Origin: Xanthobacteraceae bacterium
Lineage (GTDB): Bacteria > Pseudomonadota > Alphaproteobacteria > Rhizobiales > Xanthobacteraceae
Assembly: GCA_024508855.1 (NCBI GenBank)
Contig: JANINJ010000042.1
Span: 186,001-250,000, forward strand
Length of the DNA stretch: 64,000 nucleotides
Reading direction: 5' to 3'
Every line of letters begins with the position of its first letter. Position 1 is the first letter of the stretch. The notes below the pieces were generated by a model. That model worked only from the letters and a program-made list of their open reading frames with translations, was not told where the DNA came from and did not search any database. The position numbers and the translations under genes are program-made. Positions 1 to 7,103 of this stretch are shown here, piece after piece.

Positions 1-164
1 CAGTCGTGGATGTGGGCGGCAGTGTCGATCTGGCGGAGCTTGCGTCTGATTTCGTTGCGCGCCATGGAGTTCTTCGAGACCGACAGTTCCTTTTCAAGGT
101 CGATCTTTTGTTCGATGAGACGATCATCGAATGAAGAATATGGCGCGGATTGCATGCGAAGCAT
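1..164 (-). CDS. Small hypothetical protein, 3' end outside the window
   Basis: An open frame on the minus strand starts at an ATG ending at 164, with a GGGAGAG ribosome binding site just upstream, and runs off the left edge of the window. The visible 54 residues are hydrophilic and helical, begin MLRMQSAPYSSFDD and contain SMARNEIRRKLRQID. I see no catalytic motif and do not recognise a family. A second ATG at the fourth codon is an alternative start. The overlapping plus-strand frame has no ribosome binding site and biased composition, so I prefer this strand. Function unknown. Confidence 0.5.
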   Translation of the reverse strand, partial: MLRMQSAPYSSFDDRLIEQKIDLEKELSVSKNSMARNEIRRKLRQIDTAAHIHD

Positions 165-335
165 GGCACTCTCCCTGTTGGAATCCAGGTGGGAGACAAC
201 TGGCCTCTCATCACCGACATTTACCTCTAAGCCTACCTCTGGCCGTCCGGTGACGCCGTGACCGTGCGCGCGTAGCGGTGCAATAGCAATCGATATATTT
301 GAGGGATTGAGGGAACAGCTGCCCGCCGCCGGCGC

Positions 336-746
336 TCAGATCGGCCGATCCATCCAGTTCAGGAATTTTTGCAGCAAGCCATGTGCCTGATGCCGTGGCG
401 TAAGCGGGTCGTCGACCGCAACGCAGCGCGCCATCAGGTACTCCATGAAGCGGGCGTCGTTCGGTTCGGTCACGGTAAAGTGTTTGCCATCGACGAACAC
501 CGTGTAGTCGTAGAAGAACGGCCCGAGCGGCCGGGCATTGGCCGATACTGCGTTATCCTTGGAGAGAATGAAGGCGGACGGGTCGAGCCCATGCGCGACC
601 ATTGCCGCTTCGAGCTGCGGCAGCCGCTTCATGAAGGCGGCGGAAAATCCGCCGACGGTCGATTGCAGCGTGATGGACACGAAATCCTCGCCCGCGACCG
701 CGCGTTCGCATTGAGCGCATGCTGTCGTGAAATTTGGTCGGGACAA
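336..746 (-). CDS. Hypothetical protein with N-terminal CxxC
   Basis: A 136-residue frame with normal amino-acid composition. It opens with a CAQC motif near residue 10, which could bind a metal or form a disulfide. The middle is rich in beta-type segments (FFYDYTVFVDGKHFTV) and no signal peptide or membrane segment is visible. The start is uncertain: the longest frame begins at TTG and no strong ribosome binding site is visible. It lies upstream of, and in the same direction as, nothing obviously related. I do not recognise the family. It is judged real because the overlapping plus-strand frames have unlikely composition. Confidence 0.5.
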   Translation of the reverse strand: MSRPNFTTACAQCERAVAGEDFVSITLQSTVGGFSAAFMKRLPQLEAAMVAHGLDPSAFILSKDNAVSANARPLGPFFYDYTVFVDGKHFTVTEPNDARFMEYLMARCVAVDDPLTPRHQAHGLLQKFLNWMDRPI

Positions 747-805
747 GGGCAGGGGCGGTTCAAGCGCGCGAATTCACAACTCTTACGTTCGTTGCCGCCA
801 TTCCT

Positions 806-1366
806 TCAGCCGTCGCCGATCGAACGAATGACCCGCGCCGGATTTCCTCCCACAAGTGTATTCGCCGGAACGTCTTTGGTGACCACCGAGCCCGAAGCCA
901 CAACCGAATTTTCACCGACCGTTACCCCGCCGATGACCGTTGCGCCGGTCGCGATCCAGACGTTCCTCTCGATCGCGATAGGCTTTGCGATGGTGAAATC
1001 GCGGCGCTGCGAAGGTTCGATCGGATGGCCCGAGGTGATGAGGCTCACGTTCGGCCCGATCAATACATCGTCCGCGATGTTGAGGCCGCCGAGATCGTAG
1101 AACGTGCAGTTCTGATTGACGAAGACGTTACGCCCGACACGGATTTCGTCTCCGCCGGTCGTATAGAACGGCGGGATCAGCAGAAAGCTCTCATCGACTT
1201 GCTTGCCGATGAGTTCGCTGAACAAGGCTCGGATTTCGTCGGCATCGTTGAACGTCAAACGGTTAAGTCTCGCGGTGATCGCCATCGCGCGTTTGACGCT
1301 TGCCAGCATGGCCGCCGACTCCGCCGTCCTCCGGTGAATGATCCTGGTGCCGGCCGTATTCGACAT
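806..1366 (-). CDS. Sugar O-acetyltransferase, left-handed beta-helix (LacA/Maa/NodL type)
   Basis: The 186-residue product has the hallmarks of the hexapeptide-repeat acetyltransferases of the maltose/galactoside/NodL group. An N-terminal helical segment (residues 1-50) includes the typical RLNRLTFNDADE start, and then come hexapeptide turns such as IADDVLIGPNVSLITSGHPI, where His is the expected catalytic base, and VWIATGATVIGGVTVGENSVVASGSVV. The end VGGNPARVIRSI is characteristic. These enzymes move acetyl from acetyl-CoA to a sugar hydroxyl in the cytoplasm. The ATG at 1366 has GGAAG about 8 bases upstream. The exact sugar acceptor cannot be read from sequence. It stands alone, with an oppositely directed gene downstream. 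Confidence 0.85.
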   Translation of the reverse strand: MSNTAGTRIIHRRTAESAAMLASVKRAMAITARLNRLTFNDADEIRALFSELIGKQVDESFLLIPPFYTTGGDEIRVGRNVFVNQNCTFYDLGGLNIADDVLIGPNVSLITSGHPIEPSQRRDFTIAKPIAIERNVWIATGATVIGGVTVGENSVVASGSVVTKDVPANTLVGGNPARVIRSIGDG

Positions 1367-1603
1367 TCGTTATTCTTCCCGGAACCATCGTTGGGCATGT
1401 GTTTCGGTACAGGCGGGCGGCACCGAGATTCGCCGAGTCTAGCCGCAAAGCGGCAGAGCCGGAATCCATCAATCCCGAAATTCAAATGGAGACAGCGGGC
1501 GACGTGTTTGACCCGGTCTCCGATTGAGGATCAGATACAGCCGTTCCCTTTGTGCCCACGGTCGCATGAACCCTGGGATGTCGGTCCGACAGGAGGAGAC
1601 AAC

Positions 1604-2053
1604 ATGGCCCGCGGCAAATTCCTGATCGCCGGTGTCGCTCTGCTTTCAATGCTTCATCCTGTGTGGGCACAGGACGCGCGCCCGGCGCCCGACGACGCAG
1701 CCATCCAGACCATGCAAAAGCAATTCGCGGAGGCCTATAACCGCAAGGACGCCGACGCGATGGCAAATTTCTTTGTCGAGAACGGCTTTCGGATCACGCC
1801 GACCGGTATCTTCCAGGGTCGCGATGCCATTCGTGGCGATCTGCAGAACGCGCTCAGCCTGGGGCTTCACGACTACAGCGTCCGGCGCACGATCTCGCGC
1901 AAGGAAGGCAGCCTCGTGTTCGATGTCGGCGAGTGGCAGGCCAAACTGGGTGATCGTCCGTTTCACGGCTACTATTCGGCGCTGGTCGTCGATGAGGGGG
2001 GTCAGGTGAAAATTCTGGAAGAGACGGTCAACGTCGCGGCTCCGGGTCGATAG
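1604..2053 (+). CDS. Secreted NTF2-like (SnoaL/DUF4440-type) protein
   Basis: The 149-residue product has a clear signal peptide (residues 1-20, ending PVWAQDA) and then a small alpha+beta domain typical of NTF2-like proteins: IQTMQKQFAEAYNRKDADAM, a following FVENGFRITPTGIFQGRDAI strand, and a closing beta sheet. Such domains bind or isomerise small molecules, and the exact role is unknown. The start is fixed by AGGAGGAG 4-10 bases upstream of ATG 1604. A longer in-frame reading back to 734 runs antisense through the acetyltransferase gene and is rejected. Confidence 0.7.
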   Translation: MARGKFLIAGVALLSMLHPVWAQDARPAPDDAAIQTMQKQFAEAYNRKDADAMANFFVENGFRITPTGIFQGRDAIRGDLQNALSLGLHDYSVRRTISRKEGSLVFDVGEWQAKLGDRPFHGYYSALVVDEGGQVKILEETVNVAAPGR

Positions 2054-2155
2054 GGGCGCTGTAGATGACGCGACCTCACAGGCGCTTCGGGCGAATGAAG
2101 CGCAATCTGACCGAGAAGAACTCCGCGCGAATTCGGTAATGGCCGTGCAAGCAAG

Positions 2156-2287
2156 CGTCGTCCCCGCGAAAGCGGGGACCCATGCGCCGCAGCGATCATG
2201 ATGAGGGAGCGCGTAGTTCTTACGCGTGCGCTCATTGTCACTACAGCCGCAGGGGTTATGGGTCCCAGCCTTCGCGGGGACGACGAC
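2156..2287. repeat. Intergenic palindromic repeat, copy 1
   Basis: The two arms, CGTCGTCCCCGCG... at the left and ...CGCGGGGACGACG at the right, are inverted copies about 27 bases long with a few mismatches, enclosing a spacer of about 75 bases. The same arm sequence recurs at 3162-3288. Elements of this form are common between genes in Bradyrhizobium and Rhodopseudomonas. The function is unknown; strong RNA hairpins that stabilise or end transcripts are possible. Confidence 0.75.
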
Positions 2288-2331
2288 ATTCATTGCGGAT
2301 ACGCTTGCGGCTGTGACGTCGCAGCAGTTGC

Positions 2332-2359
2332 TTGACAAGTTTTCATACTAAGATTATAT
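2332..2359 (+). promoter_or_regulatory. Candidate sigma-70 promoter
   Basis: TTGACA at 2332-2337 and TATATT at 2354-2359 are separated by 16 bases, close to the housekeeping consensus, in a short AT-rich patch within GC-rich sequence. The next supported gene on this strand starts about 450 bases downstream, so the transcript would carry a long leader or a small RNA. The 2360-2800 stretch holds no frame I trust. Confidence 0.4.
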
Positions 2360-2809
2360 TCCTATTCATCCCGTCCCACTCGAGGGGCGTTGCCGGGACG
2401 CTGACAAGCGCGGGGCGGGATGCGGCGCCTGCGTGCGCGGGGAGGACGTCTCCTCGTGCGCCCGGGAGGTCGGAGGCTACCGTCCGCCACTACTACGAGC
2501 GGCTGCCACGCGTTGGCTGGACGTGGCCGGGACGACGGCGGCGAAATCCGCCGGATCAAGCGGGCGCAAGCGCCCGCGGTCCCGACCCGGAAGCACGGTC
2601 TCCGGTCCTGAAAATCGCCGCGGTGGAGCGTCGAAAGGCGTTCCGCGGTCGCTGTTCTCCGACGTTTCGGAGATCGCGCCGCGGCTTCCAACTTGAAGGC
2701 GCGTCTTTCGGCGCTCCGCCTCCCTCGTTCGGGAGGTCCCCTGAATCTCTCTCCCACGCGAAAGGATTTTGCGGGCAGCGCAGACGGCTGCGCGCGCAAC
2801 AGGAGCACG
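2360..2809. other. GC-rich stretch without a convincing gene
   Basis: Several long frames exist on both strands, but all are arginine-, proline- and alanine-rich shadows typical of random GC-rich sequence and none has a good start signal. The segment contains many short inverted repeats, for example around GGGAGGT/ACCTCCC-type words. It may be a transcribed structured leader or a degenerate repeat; I cannot tell which. Confidence 0.3.
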
Positions 2810-3142
2810 ATGCCGATGATCTGGGATGCCGAATTTATCGAGGAGCGCGAACGCAACGCGCAGGAGAACGTGAAGCGGACGCAGTTCGATGCGGACTGGG
2901 ACGCCGCGAACGCTCAGTTTGCGAGCGAGATGGCCGAGCATTTCGGCTGTTTTCGTGCCTGCCGCTTGCGTGCCTGCCGCCGCGCGCGGCGTTGCACGGG
3001 CGATGCAGCCGCGTGTTTGAAGCGCGCCGGAATATCGATCCCGTATGATGTCACGTACCGCCTGGTCGAGGACATCTACGCCGAAACGCAGCAGTCGCGG
3101 CGCGAGGCGGAAGAGGCGACATGCGATGCGGATACGTATTGA
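2810..3142 (+). CDS. Small hypothetical protein with cysteine cluster
   Basis: The 110-residue product begins MPMIWDAEFIEERERNAQEN, a charged helical stretch, and continues into a cysteine-rich centre (CFRACRLRACRRARRC, then C at the end of GDAAAC) followed by a helical tail, YDVTYRLVEDIYAETQQ. Five cysteines within about 25 residues suggest a small zinc-binding or disulfide-bonded fold. The ATG at 2810 has AGGAG four bases upstream; the ATG at 2816 is an alternative. A longer in-frame start at 2693 has no ribosome binding site. I do not recognise the family and no function is proposed. Confidence 0.55.
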   Translation: MPMIWDAEFIEERERNAQENVKRTQFDADWDAANAQFASEMAEHFGCFRACRLRACRRARRCTGDAAACLKRAGISIPYDVTYRLVEDIYAETQQSRREAEEATCDADTY

Positions 3143-3161
3143 TCGCCGTGAACTCCCCCAG

Positions 3162-3288
3162 GTCGTCCCCGCGCAGGCGGGGACCCATAACCCCTGTGAT
3201 CGTTGGATCGATGTGCGCGAGCAAAGTAACCCGCGCTCTCTCATCACGACCGCCACGGCGTATGGGTCCCCGCCTGCGCGGGGACGAC
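3162..3288. repeat. Intergenic palindromic repeat, copy 2 (perfect 28-bp arms)
   Basis: A perfect 28-base inverted repeat: the left arm starts GTCGTCCCCGCGCAGG at 3162 and the right arm ends CCTGCGCGGGGACGAC at 3288, with a spacer of about 70 bases. It belongs to the same family as the element at 2156-2287 and lies between a small gene and the rpoH terminator. Confidence 0.8.
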
Positions 3289-3336
3289 GGCCGGTTTGCC
3301 GAGAGGCGATGTGCGACGACAAAACCGCGGACAACA

Positions 3337-3362
3337 AAAAAGCCGGCGTTTCCGCCGGCTTT
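3337..3362 (-). terminator. Rho-independent terminator after rpoH
   Basis: On the minus strand AGCCGGCG, a four-base loop and CGCCGGCT form an eight-pair GC-rich stem (3341-3360), followed by a run of T's read from the plus-strand A's at 3335-3340. It sits directly downstream of the rpoH stop codon. Confidence 0.85.
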
Positions 3363-3386
3363 CGTCGTTCGTTGTTTCAGCGAGGA

Positions 3387-4280
3387 TCAGTGCGCCATCG
3401 CGGCTTCTTCCTGCCGCGCGATGGTGGTTTTCACCGCCGACTGCACCTTCTCGAACGCGCGCACTTCGATCTGGCGCACGCGCTCGCGCGAGACGCCGAA
3501 CTCGCTGGCGAGATCTTCCAGCGTCATCGGCTCTTCGGCCAGACGCCGCGCTTCGAAGATGCGCTTCTCGCGCGGGTTCAGCACACCCATCGCGCCGGTG
3601 AGGGCCTGGCGGCGATGATCGTATTCCTCGCTCTCCGCCATGATGGCTTCCTGGTTGGGCGAGGTATCGACCAGCCAGTCCTGCCATTCGCCGGGCTCGC
3701 CGTCGTCGCGGATCGGCGCGTTGAGCGACGCGTCGCCACCGAGGCGGCGGTTCATGTCGACAACGTCCTGTTCGGCAACGCCGAGGCGTTTGGCGATCAG
3801 CTTCACCTGGTCGGGGCGCATATCGCCTTCGTCCAGCGCGGAGATCTTGCTCTTCGCCTTGCGCAGATTGAAGAACAGCTTCTTCTGGTTCGCGGTGGTG
3901 CCCATCTTCACGAGCGACCACGAACGCAGGATGTACTCTTGAATCGACGCCTTGATCCACCACATGGCGTATGTGGCGAGACGGAAGCCCTTATCGGGCT
4001 CGAACCGCTTCACCGCCTGCATCAGGCCGACATTGCCTTCCGAGACGACCTCGGAGATCGGCAAGCCGTAGCCGCGATAGCCCATGGCGATCTTGGCCAC
4101 CAGCCGGAGATGACTGGTGACGAGATGATGTGCCGCGTCGCGATCGTCGTGTTCGCGCCAACGCTTCGCGAACATGTATTCCTGCTGCGGCTCAAGCATC
4201 GGGAATTTGCGGATTTCGGCGAGATAGTGCGAAAGGCCGGACTCGCCATTGAGAACCGGCAGTGTGGCTGTACGGGCCAT
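3387..4280 (-). CDS. rpoH: RNA polymerase heat-shock sigma factor RpoH (sigma-32)
   Basis: The 297-residue product matches the usual length of alphaproteobacterial RpoH. Region 2 contains LRLVAKIAMGYRGYGLPISE and GNVGLMQAVKRFEPDKGFRL, then YAMWWIKASIQEYILRSWSL, the core-binding and -10-recognition helices. The RpoH box QKKLFFNLRKAK follows at about residue 145. Region 4 ends with the -35 helix-turn-helix LEDLASEFGVSRERVRQIE. It directs polymerase to chaperone and protease genes after heat or unfolded-protein stress. ATG 4280 is chosen because of GGAGG nine bases upstream; the frame extends a further 50 codons with no sensible protein. A strong terminator follows. Many alphaproteobacteria carry two rpoH genes, so this may not be the only copy. 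Confidence 0.95.
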   Translation of the reverse strand: MARTATLPVLNGESGLSHYLAEIRKFPMLEPQQEYMFAKRWREHDDRDAAHHLVTSHLRLVAKIAMGYRGYGLPISEVVSEGNVGLMQAVKRFEPDKGFRLATYAMWWIKASIQEYILRSWSLVKMGTTANQKKLFFNLRKAKSKISALDEGDMRPDQVKLIAKRLGVAEQDVVDMNRRLGGDASLNAPIRDDGEPGEWQDWLVDTSPNQEAIMAESEEYDHRRQALTGAMGVLNPREKRIFEARRLAEEPMTLEDLASEFGVSRERVRQIEVRAFEKVQSAVKTTIARQEEAAMAH

Positions 4281-4498
4281 GCAGTGCGCCCTCCAGTTGT
4301 TCAGGCCCCCGATAGCGGCGGGCCAGGCAGGGGTCGCTTTGTTAAAGCCGACCGGGCTGCGATGTTCCTGCGCTGGGACATCCAGCGCAGGTGCAACATA
4401 CAACAAAACCATCGGAAAAGGGAAGAACAAAACGGGGTCACGATCCCGTGTAGCGAATTAAATTATTGAAAGGAAAGGGATTAGTCCATGCATTTGCG

Positions 4499-5515
4499 TC
4501 ATTCTGCCGCGGCCAGCGATTTTCGCAGCGCGGCCAAATCTGGCGGTAGATCGCCTGTCCATTCAAGGATTTGGCCGGTTCCCGGGTGCTCCAGGGTGAG
4601 CAGGTAGGCATGGAGGGCCTGGCGGCCGAGGCTGGCCAGTGCCGCCCGGGCTTTGGGGCCGAGGGCATTGGCCTTGGTCTTGAAGCCGGGGCCGTAAACC
4701 GCATCGCCCAACAGCGGATGGCCGATATGGCTGAGATGGACGCGGATCTGGTGGGTGCGACCGGTCTCGAGCTGGCAGGCCAGCAGCGAAGCGACCGGCT
4801 TGCCGTCGCGGCCGTTGAAGGTCTCGACGATTTCCCAGTGGGTGATCGCCTCGCGGCCGGACTGGCGCACCGCCATCTTTTCCCGCGCGTGCGGATGCCG
4901 GTCGATCGGCGCATCGATGGTGCCGTGCGGCCGGTTCGGCACGCCCCAGACGAACGCCATGTAGCCGCGGCGCAGCGCGCCGGTGCGGCCGTGATCGGCG
5001 AACTGCGCGGTGAGCGAGGCGTGGGCGCGGTCGTTCTTCGCCACCACCATCAATCCGGTGGTGTCCTTGTCGAGCCGGTGCACGATGCCGGGCCGCTTGA
5101 CGCCGCCGATGCCGGAAAGGCTTGCGCCGCAATGCGCGATCAGCGCGTTGACCAGCGTGCCGGTCTCATGCCCGGCAGCGGGATGCACGACGAGGCCCTT
5201 CGGCTTGTCGATGACGATGATGTCGTCGTCTTCGTGGATGATGTCGAGCGGGATGTCCTCCGCTTCCGGCTCGGGCGGGACGGCGGGCGGCACGTCGATT
5301 GTGATCGTATCGCCGGCGGCGACATGATAAGCGGGGTCGCGAACCGGGGTAGGGCCGATCGACACCGAACCGGCGAGGATCAGCGCTTTCAGCCGCGACC
5401 GCGACAGCGCCGGCGCTCGCACGGCCAGCACCCGGTCCAGCCGCCGCGAGCCTTCGTCGCCCGCGACCGTGACGTCGAGCCGTTGACCTTGATCCTGAGA
5501 CACGCCTTGTTCCAC
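4499..5515 (-). CDS. rluD: 23S rRNA pseudouridine synthase, RluD type
   Basis: The product (338 residues from the proposed start) has an N-terminal S4-like RNA-binding domain (RRLDRVLAVRAPALSRSRLK, then the VRDPAYHVAAGDTI turn). A RluA-family catalytic domain follows, with DKPKGLVVHPAAGHETGTLVN and the active-site motif GIVHRLDKDTTGLMVVAK, where Asp is the catalytic nucleophile. ETGRTHQIRVHLSHIGHPLLGD is the conserved C-terminal signature. RluD-type enzymes isomerise uridines of helix 69 of 23S rRNA. The start is taken as GTG 5515 because homologous content begins there; the frame extends further upstream into the divergent gene. Only 16 bases separate this start from the divergent start at 5532, so the two promoters must overlap coding sequence. 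Confidence 0.9.
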   Translation of the reverse strand: MEQGVSQDQGQRLDVTVAGDEGSRRLDRVLAVRAPALSRSRLKALILAGSVSIGPTPVRDPAYHVAAGDTITIDVPPAVPPEPEAEDIPLDIIHEDDDIIVIDKPKGLVVHPAAGHETGTLVNALIAHCGASLSGIGGVKRPGIVHRLDKDTTGLMVVAKNDRAHASLTAQFADHGRTGALRRGYMAFVWGVPNRPHGTIDAPIDRHPHAREKMAVRQSGREAITHWEIVETFNGRDGKPVASLLACQLETGRTHQIRVHLSHIGHPLLGDAVYGPGFKTKANALGPKARAALASLGRQALHAYLLTLEHPGTGQILEWTGDLPPDLAALRKSLAAAE

Positions 5516-5531
5516 CGAAGAGCCTTTACAA

Positions 5532-5867
5532 ATGACTGAAGCCGCCGCGCCAGAGCAGACCCCCGAGCAAGCCGCGCTGTTCGCCCGTGTGCGCCGGATG
5601 ATGCTGATCGCCGGCCTGACCACGGCGCTGGCCGTCGGCGCGGTTCTCATCGCCATCGGCTACCGTCTTTTCCGCAGCGAGGGAAGCACCCCGGCCGCGC
5701 CCGAGTCGGTGGCGATGCTGCCGAAGGGCGCACGCATCGTCTCCACCGCCACCGCCGGGGACCGCCTCGTGGTCACGGTGGACAACGGCGGCGCCACCGA
5801 AATCCTCACCTTCGATGCCCGGACGCTGAAGCCATCGGGCAAGCTGAAATTCGCCAACGAGCCTTAA
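5532..5867 (+). CDS. Small single-membrane-span protein of unknown function
   Basis: The 111-residue product has a cytoplasmic N-terminus rich in Glu/Gln, one clear membrane segment (MMLIAGLTTALAVGAVLIAIGY, about residues 23-44), and a short extracytoplasmic beta-rich tail (GDRLVVTVDNGGATEILTFD). Small proteins of this layout, divergent from rluD, occur in many alphaproteobacteria. I do not know their function. It is followed by tRNA-Glu. Confidence 0.7.
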   Translation: MTEAAAPEQTPEQAALFARVRRMMLIAGLTTALAVGAVLIAIGYRLFRSEGSTPAAPESVAMLPKGARIVSTATAGDRLVVTVDNGGATEILTFDARTLKPSGKLKFANEP

Positions 5868-5922
5868 TTGCCGCCCCCGGTCTTGCAGAACCGGCATTTC
5901 GCGGCTATTCCCTGAGGCCGCT

Positions 5923-5997
5923 GCTCCCTTCGTCTAGCGGTCAGGACGTCGCCCTCTCACGGCGAAAACAGGAGTTCGATTCTCCTAGGGAGCGCCA
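5923..5997 (+). tRNA. tRNA-Glu (anticodon CTC)
   Basis: The cloverleaf can be drawn by eye. The seven-base acceptor stem GCTCCCT/AGGGAGC spans 5923-5929 and 5987-5993. The anticodon stem TCGCC/GGCGA encloses the loop CTCTCAC, giving anticodon CTC with T33. The T arm is AGGAG TTCGATT CTCCT. The CCA end is encoded at 5995-5997. It reads GAG codons. It is the likely integration target of the mobile remnant that follows. Confidence 0.95.
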
Positions 5998-6299
5998 AGG
6001 CTTTCAGAAGCCCTTCTAAATCAAAAACATAGCGCAAATATTGGCTTTCTCTGCTGGCAGGCGGTAGCAATTGATGCGCGCTCTGATGGGCATAAGACAG
6101 GCGGCACTTAATCACGCTCAACAGAAGGTCCTGAGCGCTTTCAAAGGGCAGTGGCTGAAGTGTTGGGTGACGGCAAGCCTCGCCAAGCGGATATCGGCAA
6201 GCGGAATGAGCCGGTAGCAACGCTACCGCTTGCTGCTCCGGTGCAAGCAGCGCTGTATGACGCAGGCGCACACTGCGCAATGCTCTTGAGGGTTGGGAA

Positions 6300-6647
6300 A
6301 AGAAAGGCAGCGACCACAGGACATAGTCCACGAATACAAGCGCGCAGTGGAAATGTGTATCCAACTTCATGGCGATATGTCGCTTGCGACAGTAAAGAAA
6401 AAGATACGCGCTCCAGTTTCGCGAAGCACTGCAGGATGTACCCCGCAAGCGTACAGGTAAACTAAGAGATGCCTCATTGTCTGATCTAAGCGCGTGGGCC
6501 GCAAACATCCTGAAGCGCCCACAGTCTCCGCAGGCAGCGTCAACAAACGCTTTCCTGTATGTGACCGAGGAAACACTTGTGGCATCATTCGAGCAGACGT
6601 TGAATGCTAGCGCGTATGAGGGCAGTTACGCTTTCCCTGAGACCTGA
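6300..6647 (+). pseudogene. Degenerate tyrosine-recombinase (integrase) fragment
   Basis: Two adjacent frames together read like the N-terminal core-binding part of a phage-type integrase. From 6320 one frame gives DIVHEYKRAVEMCIQLHGDM and SLATVKKK. From 6417 a second frame, offset by one base, gives FREALQDVPRKRTGKLRDAS, LSDLSAWAANILKRPQSPQA and STNAFLYVTEETLVASFEQT before a stop at 6645. Helices of the form FREAL..PRKR.GKLR.ASLS.L..W are typical of this domain. The catalytic domain with its Arg/His/Tyr residues is absent. A frameshift plus truncation makes this a dead gene. It sits about 300 bases downstream of tRNA-Glu, the usual place for such an integrase. Confidence 0.65.
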
Positions 6648-7103
6648 GGTGATGCCGCCGGCGGTGTAGTATAAACTTTTGCGGGCCTCTTAGACATGTC
6701 TATCGCTAGAGCCGCAAGTTGAGTTCGCAAGGCGTTTCGGTGGCAGCGCGCATTTGCTTGCGATCGCTCACCACAAGCCCGCTAGCGATCATATAGGCCA
6801 GCATCTCAATCCACTCTTTTTTCTTTATGTAATGTAGTGCTCTGCGATCTTGTTGCGCCGCGGAACAAAAATGCCGCAAGCGCATCGAATGTCATAGCTT
6901 GAAGAAAGTGCTGATATTGCTCAATAATATTGGAAAGCTATGCAGCCCAGTAAAATCGCCGACCAACAAAACCCGGACATGGCCGGGCTTCTGTGCAGCT
7001 TCGGTGCGGTTTTTTTCGCTATCATCCCGCCGCGTACAAGTACCACAGCGGTATACGGTGAATCTTAACACTGGCACTATGAGCTACAAATTGGGAGACG
7101 CGC
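6648..7103. other. AT-rich non-coding spacer upstream of the oxoamine synthase
   Basis: I see no credible gene. Composition is clearly richer in A+T than the backbone. A hairpin of CCCGG with a six-base loop and CCGGG lies at 6972-6987, flanked on one side by AAAA (6968-6971) and followed by an eight-base T run at 7010-7016. It could terminate transcription from either side or act as a leader element for the gene at 7104. Confidence 0.35.

Noticed and set aside
734-1603. N-terminal extension of the NTF2-like protein gene
   Set aside because: The frame runs antisense through the acetyltransferase gene, while a perfect ribosome binding site and signal peptide begin at 1604.
3045-4469. A 474-codon plus-strand frame across rpoH
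   Set aside because: It is antisense to a clear RpoH with all sigma regions; its sequence is His/Arg/Ala-rich shadow with no motif.
4571-5539. A 322-codon plus-strand frame across rluD
   Set aside because: Antisense to a well-supported RluD; no start signal and biased composition.
6000-6300. A complete functional integrase gene after tRNA-Glu
   Set aside because: Frames are broken and the catalytic domain is missing; only the core-binding region can be recognised, in two frames.
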